Below, in pieces: positions 34,636 through 43,763 of a stretch of DNA of 64,000 nucleotides (the stretch's first letter is position 1; every line of letters starts with the position of its first letter). This DNA is from AV69 sp963742315 (lineage in GTDB: Bacteria > Verrucomicrobiota > Verrucomicrobiia > Chthoniobacterales > UBA10450). Location: positions 248,001-312,000 of the forward strand of contig CAVULE010000015.1 in assembly GCA_963742315.1 (NCBI GenBank), in the 5' to 3' direction. The notes below the pieces were generated by a model. It was not told the origin of the DNA and searched no databases. It was given only the letters and a program-made list of their open reading frames with translations. The translations under genes were made by a program, and so were the position numbers.

Positions 34636-35637
34636 CTACCGCAGCTTTTCCGCGACGAGTTTCTCCAGTTTCACCACGTCCGCCGCAAACTTGCGAATAC
34701 CTTCGGCCGTTTTCTCCGTCGCCATCGCATTATCATTCACCAGATACCTGAACTTCTTCTCGTCCAGGTCCAATCGTTCTATCTGAGCCGACTTCGCCAT
34801 CTCCGGGCTCAGTTTTCTTTCTACCGGTTCCGTCGATTCCGATAACTCCTTCATCAACTCGGGACTAATTGTGAGCAGATCGCACCCGGCCAGCTCAATT
34901 ATCTGGCCAGTATTCCGGAAACTGGCGCCCATTACTTCTGTGGGGTACCCAAACTTCTTGTAGTAAGTGTAAATTTCCTTCACCGACTGCGCCCCTGGAT
35001 CTTCCGCGCCTTTATAATCGCGATTGTTGGTTTTCTTATACCAATCGTAGATCCGTCCGACGAATGGAGAGATCAATTGCACTTTAGCTTCCGCCGCCCG
35101 CACCGCCTGCGGTAAGGAAAAGAGCAGCGTCATATTACAACGAATCCCCTCCTTCTGAAGTTGCTCCGCCGCCAGAAACCCTTCCCAGGTCGACGCGATC
35201 TTTATTAGAACCCGCTCCGGCCCGATCCCCTTCTCTTTATATAGCTCGATCAAATGGCGTGCCTTCGCGATTGAGCCTTCAACGTCGAATGACAGCCGCG
35301 CATCGGTTTCGGTGGATACTCGCCCCGGTACGATCTCCAAAATATCGGTCCCAAACTGGACCAGCAGATGATCGCAGATGTCTTCAATCTGTTTCGCGCC
35401 CGTTAGTCCTGCGTTTTTCCGGTTCCGCAACACTTCCGCGAGCAGGTGCGCATAATTTTGTTTCTGTATTGCCGCCAGGACCAGGCTCGGGTTGGTCGTT
35501 GCGTCCTGCGGCTTGAACGCCTTCATCGACTCAAAATCGGCCGTGTCCGCCACGACCTTGGTAAATTTCTTCAGCTGCTCGAGCTGATTCAGTTGCGTTC
35601 CGGTCTTCTGCTTCGGCTCCTCAATTGCAGTGCTCAT
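34636..35637 (-). CDS. tal: Transaldolase
   Basis: Pentose-phosphate pathway enzyme that transfers dihydroxyacetone between sugar phosphates. It has the N-terminal QDATTNPSLVLAAIQKQNY, the Schiff-base lysine in RVLIKIASTWEGFLAAEQL, NMTLLFSLPQAVRAAEA and MGASFRNTGQIIELAGCDLL. 333 residues, matching the TalB subfamily. ATG 35637 is used; codons upstream show no homology. Confidence 0.95.
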   Translation of the reverse strand: MSTAIEEPKQKTGTQLNQLEQLKKFTKVVADTADFESMKAFKPQDATTNPSLVLAAIQKQNYAHLLAEVLRNRKNAGLTGAKQIEDICDHLLVQFGTDILEIVPGRVSTETDARLSFDVEGSIAKARHLIELYKEKGIGPERVLIKIASTWEGFLAAEQLQKEGIRCNMTLLFSLPQAVRAAEAKVQLISPFVGRIYDWYKKTNNRDYKGAEDPGAQSVKEIYTYYKKFGYPTEVMGASFRNTGQIIELAGCDLLTISPELMKELSESTEPVERKLSPEMAKSAQIERLDLDEKKFRYLVNDNAMATEKTAEGIRKFAADVVKLEKLVAEKLR

Positions 35638-36049
35638 AAGTATTCCATCCTCCTGCCACGAACCTACGCCGCTACATCCACCACTCAATCCAAATTGTGA
35701 TCCCTGTCCGTCTAGCCGCAGCCTGCTGGCAAAAGCTTTCGAAATCCCCAGTAGGGCGAGACTCTGTCGAGCCGGGTCGCATGAGTTCCGGCGACGCCCG
35801 CCTTCCGCGCCGTGCCGTCATAGGTGAAAAAACCTTTACGCCAGGCGTTGACGATCAGTAATTTCTGATGTTCCAGGACGTCGCCACGGTTCCGAAGTAG
35901 ACACCGCTGCTGTAAGTGGTCCCGTTCATGAGCCAGAGGGCGCGAGCGCCGGACCTATTTTGCCAGAGAACGTCTGCCCTGCCGTCACCGTTGAAATCGC
36001 TTTTCGTGGCTCGCGGTGCTGAAGACACGATTTTGAAAACGCTGCCGCT
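35638..36049 (-). other. Gap with a repeat arm and the FG-GAP tail relic
   Basis: At 35751-35774 is a single GTAGGGCGAGACTCTGTCGA arm of the element also found in purL. From 36049 leftwards to the stop at 35855, the frame of the upstream FG-GAP gene continues after its TGA: GSVFKIVSSAPRATKSDF, NGDGRADVLWQNRSG, ARALWLMNGTTYSSGVYF. This is a complete-looking FG-GAP C-terminus, probably untranslated. Confidence 0.55.
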
Positions 36050-36821
36050 TCAGCCGGCAGGAAGACCGGGACCAAACAGGCCAGAGCTTAGGACGTTATT
36101 ATTGAGATACCATATCACCGTCCGTTGCGTGCTTCCATTGTAAAGCAGGTAATCCGGCTTGCCGTCGCCATTAAAGTCCGCCACCCCCACGACGGTCCAG
36201 CCAGCAGGAAGAGTGGGGCCGTACAGACCGGAGCTTCGAACGTTGTTGTTAAGATACCATATCGCCGTCTGTCGCGTGCTTGAGTTAAACAGGAGGTAAT
36301 CTGGATGGCCATCGCCATTAAAGTCCGCTACCCCTACCACGCTCCAGCCAGCAGGAAGAGTAGGCCCATTCAGGCCGGACGTTAGAACGTTGTTGTTAAG
36401 ATACCATATCGCCGTCTGTCGCGTGCTTGAACTAAACAGGAGGTAATCTGGATGGCCATCGCCATTAAAGTCCGCCACGCCCACGACGCTCCAGCCAGCG
36501 GGAAGAGTAGGCCCATTCAGGCCGGAGCTGAAAACGTTATTGTTAAGATACCATATCGCGGTCTGTCGCGTGCTTGAACTAAACAGAAGGTAATCTGGAT
36601 GGCCGTCGCCATTAAAGTCGGCTGCCCCTACCACGCTCCAGCCAGCAGGAAGACCAGGCCCAAACAGGCCGGAGCTTAGAACGTTGTTGTTAAGATACCA
36701 TATCGCCGTCTGTCGCGTGCTTGAGTTAAACAGGAGGTAATCTGGATGGCCGTCCTGATTAAAGTCAACCACACCCACCACGCTCCAGCCTGCTGAAGAC
36801 ACGATTTTGAAAACGCTGCCG
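36017..36821 (-). repeat. FG-GAP repeat cassette with 31-bp direct-repeat ends
   Basis: Five ~147-bp tandem units are bracketed by two perfect 31-bp direct repeats (36791-36821 and 36017-36047, each starting TGCTGAAGACACGATTTTGA). They encode FKIVSSA at both junctions. The unit block and right-hand flank are shared with 8130-8996. Confidence 0.75.
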
Positions 36822-38014
36822 TTGCCATTGTCGGTAATATAGAGCTCGCCATTCGCATCCTCGCCGAACGAGGAGGGGTGGCTGAGCGTAAAGCCGCCCA
36901 GGCTTGTCGGAAACAGCTGCGAGGTAATCGTCTGGAAGTTCGAAACAGTACTCCCCTCATAATCAAAGGAGAATATTTGCCCCGCGCTCCAATCCCCAAA
37001 AACATAGACCCCACGCAAATCCGGAATTCGGTTTCCGCGATAAACATAACCTCCAATGATTGTTTGACCGACCAAATGCGAATAATCAAATATCGGATCG
37101 ATTGCGCCCGGCGGTGTAGGTGATCCAGGGAAGGCGGGATTTTGTATGCTCCCTTCGCGGACACGCCAGCCATAGTTTTCACCGCCACCGGCATTTGTTG
37201 CTTGTTGCACGTCGATCTCCTCGCGCGTGCTCTGTCCGACGTCCCCGATAAACATCCTGCCGGTCTGGCGGTCGAAGCTGTTCCGAAATGGATTGCGCAA
37301 TCCGAACGCCCAGATTTCTCCGCGCGCACCGCTTATGCCGACGAATGGATTGTTCGATGGGATGGTGGCGGTCCCGGCCGCGGAATCAACATGAATGCGG
37401 AGCATTTTGCCGAGCAAAGTCGTGAGATTTTGCGCGTTGCCACCCGGCTCGATGTGACCGGTTCCTTGATCGTTGCCAGCGCCGCCGTCTCCGGTTGCGA
37501 TATACAGATTATTTGCGTCGCCCGTTCGCGGACTGAAGCCGATCCATCCACCGTTGTGATTGGCTTCCGGATGATCGAAGGTGATCAGGATTCTCTCGCT
37601 GTTTGGATCCGCAATGTCAGGATTCCCTGTGACCGAGAATTGCGAAACGTGCGTTACCCCGTTTCCGAAAGCGCCGCCGGGAACGGTGAAGTTGAGGTAA
37701 AACTTTCCATTCGTCGCGTAATTCGGATCGAACGCCATCCCAAGCAGACCCTGCTCGCCTGTGGTGTCAGTCAATCCGGTTAGGGTGAGGAAAGGTGCCG
37801 GGTTGAGTGTACTGGTGAGAAGATTCAGAATCCGAATATTCCCGTCCTGCTGCACGATAAATAATCGTCTAAAATCTCCCGGCGGAGCTGTAACAAAGAG
37901 CGGCTGAGTCAAACCGGAAGCGACCTGCACCGCGTCGAGTCCCGGCGCCGTTCCTGCTTGCAGCCCTGACACCGAAATCGTCGCGAGAACCAAACAACAA
38001 ATTGCTATTTTCAT
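36050..38014 (-). CDS. Secreted glucose/sorbosone dehydrogenase-like propeller with FG-GAP repeats
   Basis: Signal peptide (IAICCLVLATISVSGLQA), then a GSDH/PQQ-type six-bladed propeller (about 25-400): GEQGLLGMAFDPNYATNGKF, ANHNGGWIGFSPRTGD, NLYIATGDGGAGNDQGTG, FGLRNPFRNSFDRQTGRMF and GWRVREGS. Five 49-residue FG-GAP units follow, nearly identical to those at 8248-9000, ending GLPAG and TGA. Substrate and cofactor use are not shown by sequence; it may be a sugar oxidase or merely a structural propeller. Start 38014 has GGGG nearby upstream. Confidence 0.85.
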   Translation of the reverse strand: MKIAICCLVLATISVSGLQAGTAPGLDAVQVASGLTQPLFVTAPPGDFRRLFIVQQDGNIRILNLLTSTLNPAPFLTLTGLTDTTGEQGLLGMAFDPNYATNGKFYLNFTVPGGAFGNGVTHVSQFSVTGNPDIADPNSERILITFDHPEANHNGGWIGFSPRTGDANNLYIATGDGGAGNDQGTGHIEPGGNAQNLTTLLGKMLRIHVDSAAGTATIPSNNPFVGISGARGEIWAFGLRNPFRNSFDRQTGRMFIGDVGQSTREEIDVQQATNAGGGENYGWRVREGSIQNPAFPGSPTPPGAIDPIFDYSHLVGQTIIGGYVYRGNRIPDLRGVYVFGDWSAGQIFSFDYEGSTVSNFQTITSQLFPTSLGGFTLSHPSSFGEDANGELYITDNGNGSVFKIVSSAGWSVVGVVDFNQDGHPDYLLFNSSTRQTAIWYLNNNVLSSGLFGPGLPAGWSVVGAADFNGDGHPDYLLFSSSTRQTAIWYLNNNVFSSGLNGPTLPAGWSVVGVADFNGDGHPDYLLFSSSTRQTAIWYLNNNVLTSGLNGPTLPAGWSVVGVADFNGDGHPDYLLFNSSTRQTAIWYLNNNVRSSGLYGPTLPAGWTVVGVADFNGDGKPDYLLYNGSTQRTVIWYLNNNVLSSGLFGPGLPAG

Positions 38015-38024
38015 TATTGAACCC

Positions 38025-38241
38025 CTATGCTGCGAGCGGTGCGAGCAGCTTCCCGTGAATCCCATCGAATCTCCCATTGCTGAAAACTACCACGATATCG
38101 TTTTTTCGCAGCAGAGGCACCAGCCGGCGCAAGATCGCGTCGGCATTCGGCACAGTTGGGATCGTCGCCGTTCAAAAGCAACATAACGTTTTGTGGGACG
38201 ATGTTGATCAGCTGGAAACTTAACTTGATCGCGTCGAGGCC
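38025..38241 (-). pseudogene. Remnant of UDP-MurNAc-tripeptide ligase (mpl)
   Basis: Two pieces of a Mur-ligase-family protein in different frames: LDAIKLSFQLINIVPQNVML and LLNGDDPN (central domain, about 38160-38240), then after a gap in the protein ILRRLVPLLRKNDIVVVFSN and GRFDGIHGKLLAPLAA to a stop at 38025 (Mpl C-terminus). The segment between them in a normal ligase is missing. It ends 11 bp before the propeller gene start and abuts the first attC site. Confidence 0.6.
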
Positions 38242-38363
38242 ATCCAACCAGACGCCGCAGCCGACGCCTAGCCGGCTTGTTCCTCCCTTTCCCATGATGA
38301 AAATACTTCAGAGACAGCCAAGCACGCCCTTGCCAGGCGCGGCTGAGCTTGAGCTCGTTAGAT
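38242..38363 (+). repeat. attC site 1
   Basis: R'' box ATCCAAC (38242-38248) and R' box GTTAGAT (38357-38363). Inner boxes CAGCCGACGCC (38258-38268) and GGCGCGGCTG (38336-38345) are complementary apart from one extra A, the extrahelical base. These inner boxes match those of classical aadA-type attC sites almost exactly. Confidence 0.8.
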
Positions 38364-38533
38364 GAAGAAGGTTATCCTATGAATAGCAAAATTACTCCAG
38401 CGCAGGTAAGTCCGGGCGTTCTTTACTTAGGGCGAAATCGAAGGCCCTTTGTCCTGCATCATTATCCTCGGTGCCTTGATCGCGGCGTTCGTGAACATGC
38501 GCGGAGCTCAGGCACGGTGAAACAATTCTCCTG
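38364..38533 (+). other. Cassette 1 leader
   Basis: Lies between attC1 and the SDR gene. A plus-strand frame from ATG 38379 (MNSKITPAQVSPGVLYLG) runs to 38534 without recognised homology; it may be a short cassette peptide or remnant. No convincing promoter is seen. Confidence 0.35.
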
Positions 38534-39283
<750 letters not shown>

Positions 39284-39375
39284 TCGACGTTGTTCGCCAA
39301 CGTAGAGGCTTCAGTCAACCGGCGTCACATTTATTGATGACAGGAGCTATCCGACGCTACCCAGCACGCGGTAAC

Positions 39376-39498
39376 ATCTAACTAATCGATGGAACTGACC
39401 GCCAGCCGGCATTATGACTTGCATTCTGTTGACCTGAATCCTTATCCTGTTGTCATGCGCGTTCCCGCTCGCGGCAGCTCATCTTGGTCTCGTTAGAC
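39376..39498 (+). repeat. attC site 2
   Basis: R'' ATCTAAC (39376-39382) and R' GTTAGAC (39492-39498). Inner boxes CTGACCGC (39395-39402) and GCGGCAG (39471-39477) pair with one unpaired A. The R'-proximal sequence CATCTTGGTCTC resembles attC3 (GATCTTGTTCTC). Confidence 0.78.
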
Positions 39499-39527
39499 CC
39501 AAGATGTGAGTTTACAGACCAATACAA

Positions 39528-39875
39528 ATGAAAAACAACATTCGATCCTCACGCGACGTTATTATCCAGACCGATAACTGGGCCAAAGCAATTGAATTCT
39601 ACGAAACGATTTTAGGATTTCCCGTCACTCACCGAAGTCCGACTCTGATGGGATTTGAGACCGGTGCATTCTGCCTTTATGTCGAGAAAGGGAATCGGCC
39701 TGGACCGGTCTTCGACTTTCTCGTGCCGGATATGCCTTCCACCGAGAGCCGACTAGTCGCAGCCGGCTGTGCGGTTGTAGAGGAGAATCCTACTGTTCCG
39801 CGCTGCTATATTCAGGACCCGTTCGGTCTTGTTTTTAACATCGAGGAAACAGGGACCTTAGGAAATGACGTCTAA
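39528..39875 (+). CDS. VOC-superfamily (glyoxalase-like) protein, cassette gene
   Basis: 115 residues with one pair of beta-alpha-beta-beta-beta modules: VIIQTDNWAKAIEFYETILG, GFETGAFCLYVEKGNRPGP, and CYIQDPFGLVFNIEE (typical end with a metal-ligand-like Glu). Members include glyoxalases, dioxygenases and antibiotic-binding resistance proteins; which one is not shown. It starts 30 bp after attC2 and its TAA overlaps the R'' box of attC3, so it fills a complete integron cassette. Confidence 0.85.
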   Translation: MKNNIRSSRDVIIQTDNWAKAIEFYETILGFPVTHRSPTLMGFETGAFCLYVEKGNRPGPVFDFLVPDMPSTESRLVAAGCAVVEENPTVPRCYIQDPFGLVFNIEETGTLGNDV

Positions 39876-39994
39876 CCAGGGGATGCAACCAACCCGCTGG
39901 CACGGTCGAGAGCTAACTTTCATATGACTTCAGCACTTCAACTCCGGATCAGGCTCACTCTCGCCGGCGGTGGCTGATCTTGTTCTCGTTGGGC
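39870..39994 (+). repeat. attC site 3
   Basis: R'' GTCTAAC (39870-39876) and R' GTTGGGC (39988-39994). Inner boxes CCAACCCGC (39889-39897) and GCGGTGG (39967-39973) pair less cleanly, with two extra bases. The R'-proximal GGCTGATCTTGTTCTC matches the other two sites. Confidence 0.65.
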
Positions 39995-40273
39995 CGCAAG
40001 CAATGAGTAGCTTGCCAGCCGACGTCTTGTATGGCTCACGGCCGGCGGAGTTTGTTAGTCACCATACCGCGACCGGCTAGATGGCAGTCAGTAGTGGTTG
40101 CTGCCGTGTCTCAACAGCAGCCAATGAGAGCCAAGTCTAAATTCCTTGCCGACTCACAGGCAAGATCATCGCTAAAAAGGCGCCGGCCACCTATCGCGGC
40201 GCGTTCTCCCACCTAAGGCCGCAAGACTCAGGGGAATCGTGCGGCCTTTCGATGTTCTTCAGTCTAACTAGCC
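39995..40273. other. Gap after the cassette array
   Basis: No gene is seen. GTTAGTC at about 40051, preceded by CGGCCGGCGGAG, might be the end of a decayed fourth attC, but one R' base does not fit. A GC hairpin at 40215-40249 (AGGCCGCA/TGCGGCCT) lies just past the end of the minus-strand gene at 40274. It has only a short T run and is a weak terminator candidate. Confidence 0.45.
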
Positions 40274-40627
40274 TTAATCTACGACTACGTGATCAATCAC
40301 GCGCGAACCGCCTGCGTTCGCGTAGTAGACAAGCACGTGAGTGCCGGGCTTGATCGCCGTTTGGACGGATTCGCCCTTTTTGTTTACGACGTAACCGCTG
40401 CCTTCGAGAACATACCGGCCCGGATTATTCGATTTGTCCTCACGAATAACGAGAGTTTTGAACGGCTGATAATTCGCGGCCGAACCTTCCTCTGGTTTCG
40501 TCTCCACTACCGTCCCCGTTACAGTGATTGATTGTTCTGTAGTTCCTGTTTGTTTCTTATGCGTTTGCGCAAATGCCAGCGGCGCGATGAATGCGCAGCA
40601 GGCAAGAGTTACAATTATTTTCATCAT
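40274..40627 (-). CDS. Small secreted beta-rich protein (paralogue of 47428-47784)
   Basis: 117 residues with a signal peptide (LACCAFIAPLAFAQT). The mature part is predicted to be mostly strands: SITVTGTVVETKPEEGS, NPGRYVLEGSGYVVNKKGE, KPGTHVLVYYANAGGSRVID, HVVVD. The same plan (VxTYxPGKTIVVKS, RPGQKVRVYYTGTGDTRVVE) appears in the gene at 47428. Probably periplasmic; function unknown. Confidence 0.75.
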   Translation of the reverse strand: MMKIIVTLACCAFIAPLAFAQTHKKQTGTTEQSITVTGTVVETKPEEGSAANYQPFKTLVIREDKSNNPGRYVLEGSGYVVNKKGESVQTAIKPGTHVLVYYANAGGSRVIDHVVVD

Positions 40628-40919
40628 TATGGTATCTCCTGTTGGATGTTACTGGGTGTTATTCTCGCGCGGACTTGATTCGCATATCGCATGCCTTGAT
40701 TACCACGCATCCGCAACAGTGCCGACATGAAGGACTTATGGCAAAGTTACGATTATTCCGGAAACTTCTGCTTTCCCAAAGATGGGATAATCTTGTGGCA
40801 GTTCCGGGAAAAGGACGAAGATAAAAAGGCGTGAGTTTTCACTTTTGATCAACACGCGAGCAGCGCTTGGGGGTTGTCAACCTGGAAACGGAGCGCGGAG
40901 AAAGCGTCAGGGAAAGCTG
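40628..40919. other. Gap
   Basis: I see no gene with homology here. It contains the promoter region of the secreted protein gene on the minus strand and TTTTCACTTTTGATCAACACG, a sequence type often found at transposase edges. Confidence 0.4.
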
Positions 40920-41100
40920 AAAGACTGAAATCAGTGAGATCGGACTCGCGGCCGTTGCAAACTGAGTATAAGGGAGCGCTGTATCATGTCATTGGCCAAG
41001 GCAATGAGCGGAAGTGGATTTTTACCGCAGAAGATCACCACACTCGCTTTCTCGAGCGCGACCGGACCGAGCGAGGAAAATTAGATAGATTCGCGCTCGT
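40920..41100 (+). pseudogene. N-terminal fragment of a Y1 (IS200/RAYT-type) transposase
   Basis: The frame reads SRPLQTEYKGALYHVIGQGN then ERKWIFTAEDHHTRFLER, matching the conserved start of this family (R-P-L-R-x-E-Y-x-G-A-x-Y-H-V-x-x-R-G-N). Homology stops after about 45 residues, before the HUH motif. It is distinct from the relic at 22444, which has another N-terminus. Confidence 0.6.
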
Positions 41101-41293
41101 TAAAAGAGAAGTGTCAAGGAATCTACATTTGAACGACCTTGATCACGATATGAATTTATTTAACGCCCTATAGACTGACATTTCAGGTGATAAGATTATT
41201 TCACCGCATTTGACGTTCGGTGTCGGTACCGATAGGTTAATTTTATTTTTCATTCCTGAAACTGATTCGCTGACTACCTGAAGGAGTAACATC

Positions 41294-41587
41294 ATGCCGA
41301 CGTACATTAGTTTGGTGCAATTCACCGATAAGGGCATCCAAGCCGCCAAGGAGACGACCAAGCGGGTGACCGACTGGTCCGCCAAAGTGCAGTCCATGGG
41401 GGTGCGTATTAACCAGATGTATTGGACACTTGGTCAGTACGACCAGGTTTGCATCTTCGACGCCCCGGACGACGAGACGGCAGCCAGCGTCTTGCTGGCG
41501 GCGGACATGCTGGGCAACATCCGTACGCGGACGATGCGCGCTTTCACGACCTCCGAGATGGAGAAAATCCTGTCCAAGGTACCCTGA
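41294..41587 (+). CDS. GYD-domain protein
   Basis: 97 residues starting MPTYISLVQFTDKGIQAAKE, with the conserved middle MYWTLGQYDQVCIFDAPDDE (GQYD is the family's GYD-type motif) and the end RTRTMRAFTTSEMEKILSKV. It should adopt a ferredoxin-like alpha/beta dimer; the family function is unknown. An AAGGAG ribosome-binding site lies about 10 bp before the ATG. Confidence 0.88.
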   Translation: MPTYISLVQFTDKGIQAAKETTKRVTDWSAKVQSMGVRINQMYWTLGQYDQVCIFDAPDDETAASVLLAADMLGNIRTRTMRAFTTSEMEKILSKVP

Positions 41588-41689
41588 CCCGCTCGACGTC
41601 AAGGCAGCGACCCAGGAAAACCCCTAGTTCAGCCGCCGCAGGCAAATAAAGGAACCTGGATCGGGCCGAGGTCGAATGAGGCCAGCTAC

Positions 41690-43210
41690 CTAAAAGCTGA
41701 GCTGCTCAAGGTGAATAGGGAAGGCGTTAAAAATTTCGTCGCAGAAGTTCGTAGGATATTTATAGTCGAACGCCCTGTCACCGTTTGGCTGCAGACCCAC
41801 GATCTCGGCAAATGCATCACCGCTCTGGTACCCACCAGCGACGGCATAGTCAACGAGGTAATTATTCGGAGCATCTTCATAAACGCTTGAACAAATTTCG
41901 CTCACAATCGACCGATTATAGCTAAAGATCTGGGTTGCGGTTCTATTGGCTAGATTAAGCGAGTATTTTCGTGGAGCGGCAAATTTTCTCATGCTACCAG
42001 GCGGAGTCTGGATAAAGCTTGGTAATCCATCGTCGAACAATAGGAGCTTGTCATTGTAAGTAATCGACAGCGCGTGCTGCCCTATGGGAGGAACTCCTCC
42101 TCCGGCAGGCACCGTCAAGGCGTACTGGCTCAGGCTCGGATATTGAAACCAAGCCTTGGTCTTGTCTCCAAGGATCCACTTGATCGCGCCGGTTGCATAG
42201 TCAAGAGCTATAACAAAGTTTTCCCTACTCGAAACGATAAGAGAATCGTCGCTGGCCCGATAAGTCACCGAATTATTATGAAACCAGTCCTGCCCGCGGC
42301 GAACGAACGCGCTCGGATCATCTCCACCCGCTCGCATCGCGTTAGCGATGATCTGGTACATGTTCCATCTCTTCTCCACGGTGCCCTTCTTACCGACCTG
42401 CAGGATAACGCTTTCGAGGTCGGTAGTCGTGTCTACCTCCAGGAGTAAGCCAGATTTGCCGGGGTCAATATTGTGATGGAAATCTATTACACCTATACTT
42501 CTGTAGTCGGCGACAAGATTGACCGTCCCATCTAGTTCGATGCGAAGGAGCTGCGATCCGCTTCCGATGTAGATCGCATTATCAAAAAAAGCACTTGCGG
42601 CATTTGAAACTCCCGCGGTGCCGACCCAGCGAAGTGCTCCGTCGGTATCCATCAAGGCAGGAGAAAAAAGATCACTGCAGCTGTCTTTCAACAACATGAA
42701 GTCATAGCTTAAACTAGTGGAGCGAGTCCGTGCCTGCACGATGTTGCCCTGCTTATACCCGCAGGGATCAGGGAACGCCGGTGTGGCCAGTGAAAACAGA
42801 CTCTCCTTTGATGAGTTATCGCGGAAGACATAGGTCAACGTAACGGTATTAGTAAAACCGTCATAGAGGCCAAAGACAGGAATTCTAAGATTGCCAGCGG
42901 CGTCCAGGTATCCTCTGCTGGACAAATACTTGCTCGAGTAAGTCGCCGAAATCGGACGGGTAACGGAACCGGGTTTCGGCTGAACGGTAAACTGCACGCT
43001 TTTCAAGTTGGCAATCGGATTAACGCTAAACTTGAGGTGACGAATAAAGGGATTAACAAAAACTCGGCCGGCAGGAACAATGCTGGTGTCGTCCGCCTGA
43101 GTCGCGCTGGCAGATTGCAGCGTCACCATCAGCATGCTCGCGACCATCATAAACATCCTTGCCGCAGCCCAACTCTGACCACTCTGATTCGCGCCATTAA
43201 GAATCTTCAT
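41690..43210 (-). CDS. Secreted arylsulfotransferase-like protein
   Basis: 506 residues with a signal peptide (MFMMVASMLMVTLQSASA). It resembles the bacterial ASST family of beta-propeller sulfotransferases: repeated WD-like blades (LLRIELDGTVNLVADYRSIG, FVIALDYATGAIKWILGDKT) and candidate active-site histidines in DFHHNIDPG, DWFHNNSVTY and IGQHALSIT. Family assignment is moderate; the sulfate donor and acceptor are unknown. It is transcribed toward the GYD gene and has no clear operon partner. Confidence 0.7.
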   Translation of the reverse strand: MKILNGANQSGQSWAAARMFMMVASMLMVTLQSASATQADDTSIVPAGRVFVNPFIRHLKFSVNPIANLKSVQFTVQPKPGSVTRPISATYSSKYLSSRGYLDAAGNLRIPVFGLYDGFTNTVTLTYVFRDNSSKESLFSLATPAFPDPCGYKQGNIVQARTRSTSLSYDFMLLKDSCSDLFSPALMDTDGALRWVGTAGVSNAASAFFDNAIYIGSGSQLLRIELDGTVNLVADYRSIGVIDFHHNIDPGKSGLLLEVDTTTDLESVILQVGKKGTVEKRWNMYQIIANAMRAGGDDPSAFVRRGQDWFHNNSVTYRASDDSLIVSSRENFVIALDYATGAIKWILGDKTKAWFQYPSLSQYALTVPAGGGVPPIGQHALSITYNDKLLLFDDGLPSFIQTPPGSMRKFAAPRKYSLNLANRTATQIFSYNRSIVSEICSSVYEDAPNNYLVDYAVAGGYQSGDAFAEIVGLQPNGDRAFDYKYPTNFCDEIFNAFPIHLEQLSF

Positions 43211-43329
43211 TCATAGCTCCTTTCAAATTTGCCACCTAATTTCCCAGCCCGAGGTGCAGCGTCTTCTTTTTATTGATACGAAGTCAAGCTTAAAAGGCAG
43301 CAATAGGGGTCAGTCCCTGACTACTTTCA
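43211..43329. other. Short gap upstream of the ASST-like gene
   Basis: Contains GGGGTCAGTCCCTGACTACT next to a transposase C-terminal relic. The ASST-like promoter must lie here, but no clear boxes are seen. Confidence 0.35.
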
Positions 43330-43520
43330 CTTTTCTGATTAGTGGAAGCTTGGCTCGGGCGAGGCAGAAGTGAAGCGGCGGCGGCGCAGGGACGACCTGC
43401 AAAAACTGCGGCTGGCGAGGAAGCTGCGAAGCCGCACTTCGGTCAGTTTAAAGTGAATTGCGCACTGGCTGAGGGTGGGAAGCTGGAGCCATGCATTTAA
43501 TCTCTCCGTAGAGGACGACA
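43330..43520 (+). pseudogene. C-terminal fragment of a Y1-type transposase
   Basis: The plus-strand frame reads KLRLARKLRSRTSVSLK, then an in-frame TGA where family members have Trp, then IAHWLRVGSWSHAFNLSVED. This matches the C-terminal helix-turn-helix tail of large Y1 transposases (RLRxxTTMxLKWIAxxLxMGSW). The N-terminal fragment at 40920 is in the same orientation, 2.3 kb upstream. Confidence 0.55.
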
Positions 43521-43763
43521 CAAAAACGTGTCAGAAGTGAGGACTGACCTGTTTTGCTGTCGGATCGATCTCTATTGATAAACGCTTCAATGGAAGCGTC
43601 GTAAAAGCTTTCGCACGTTGGCATATCTCCTGTACTCGGGACGAGCAGATTCCACCGAATTTCCCCGGGCTTCGTCTGGGCAGAGCTTCGTACTCAGCCC
43701 CGAACAAAACCGTTCTTTGGCGGTTTCGCTCTTACAACCGCAGCGGTCTAACAAATCTAAGAC
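43521..43763. other. Gap downstream of the aspartyl protease gene
   Basis: No gene. A hairpin ACGCTTCAATGGAAGCGT (about 43581-43598) could end minus-strand transcripts; it is followed on that strand by only a short T run. Confidence 0.4.

Noticed and set aside
40050..40057. GTTAGTC as a fourth attC end
   Set aside because: It breaks the GTTRRRY rule at one base and the pairing partner is poor; kept only as a possible decayed site.
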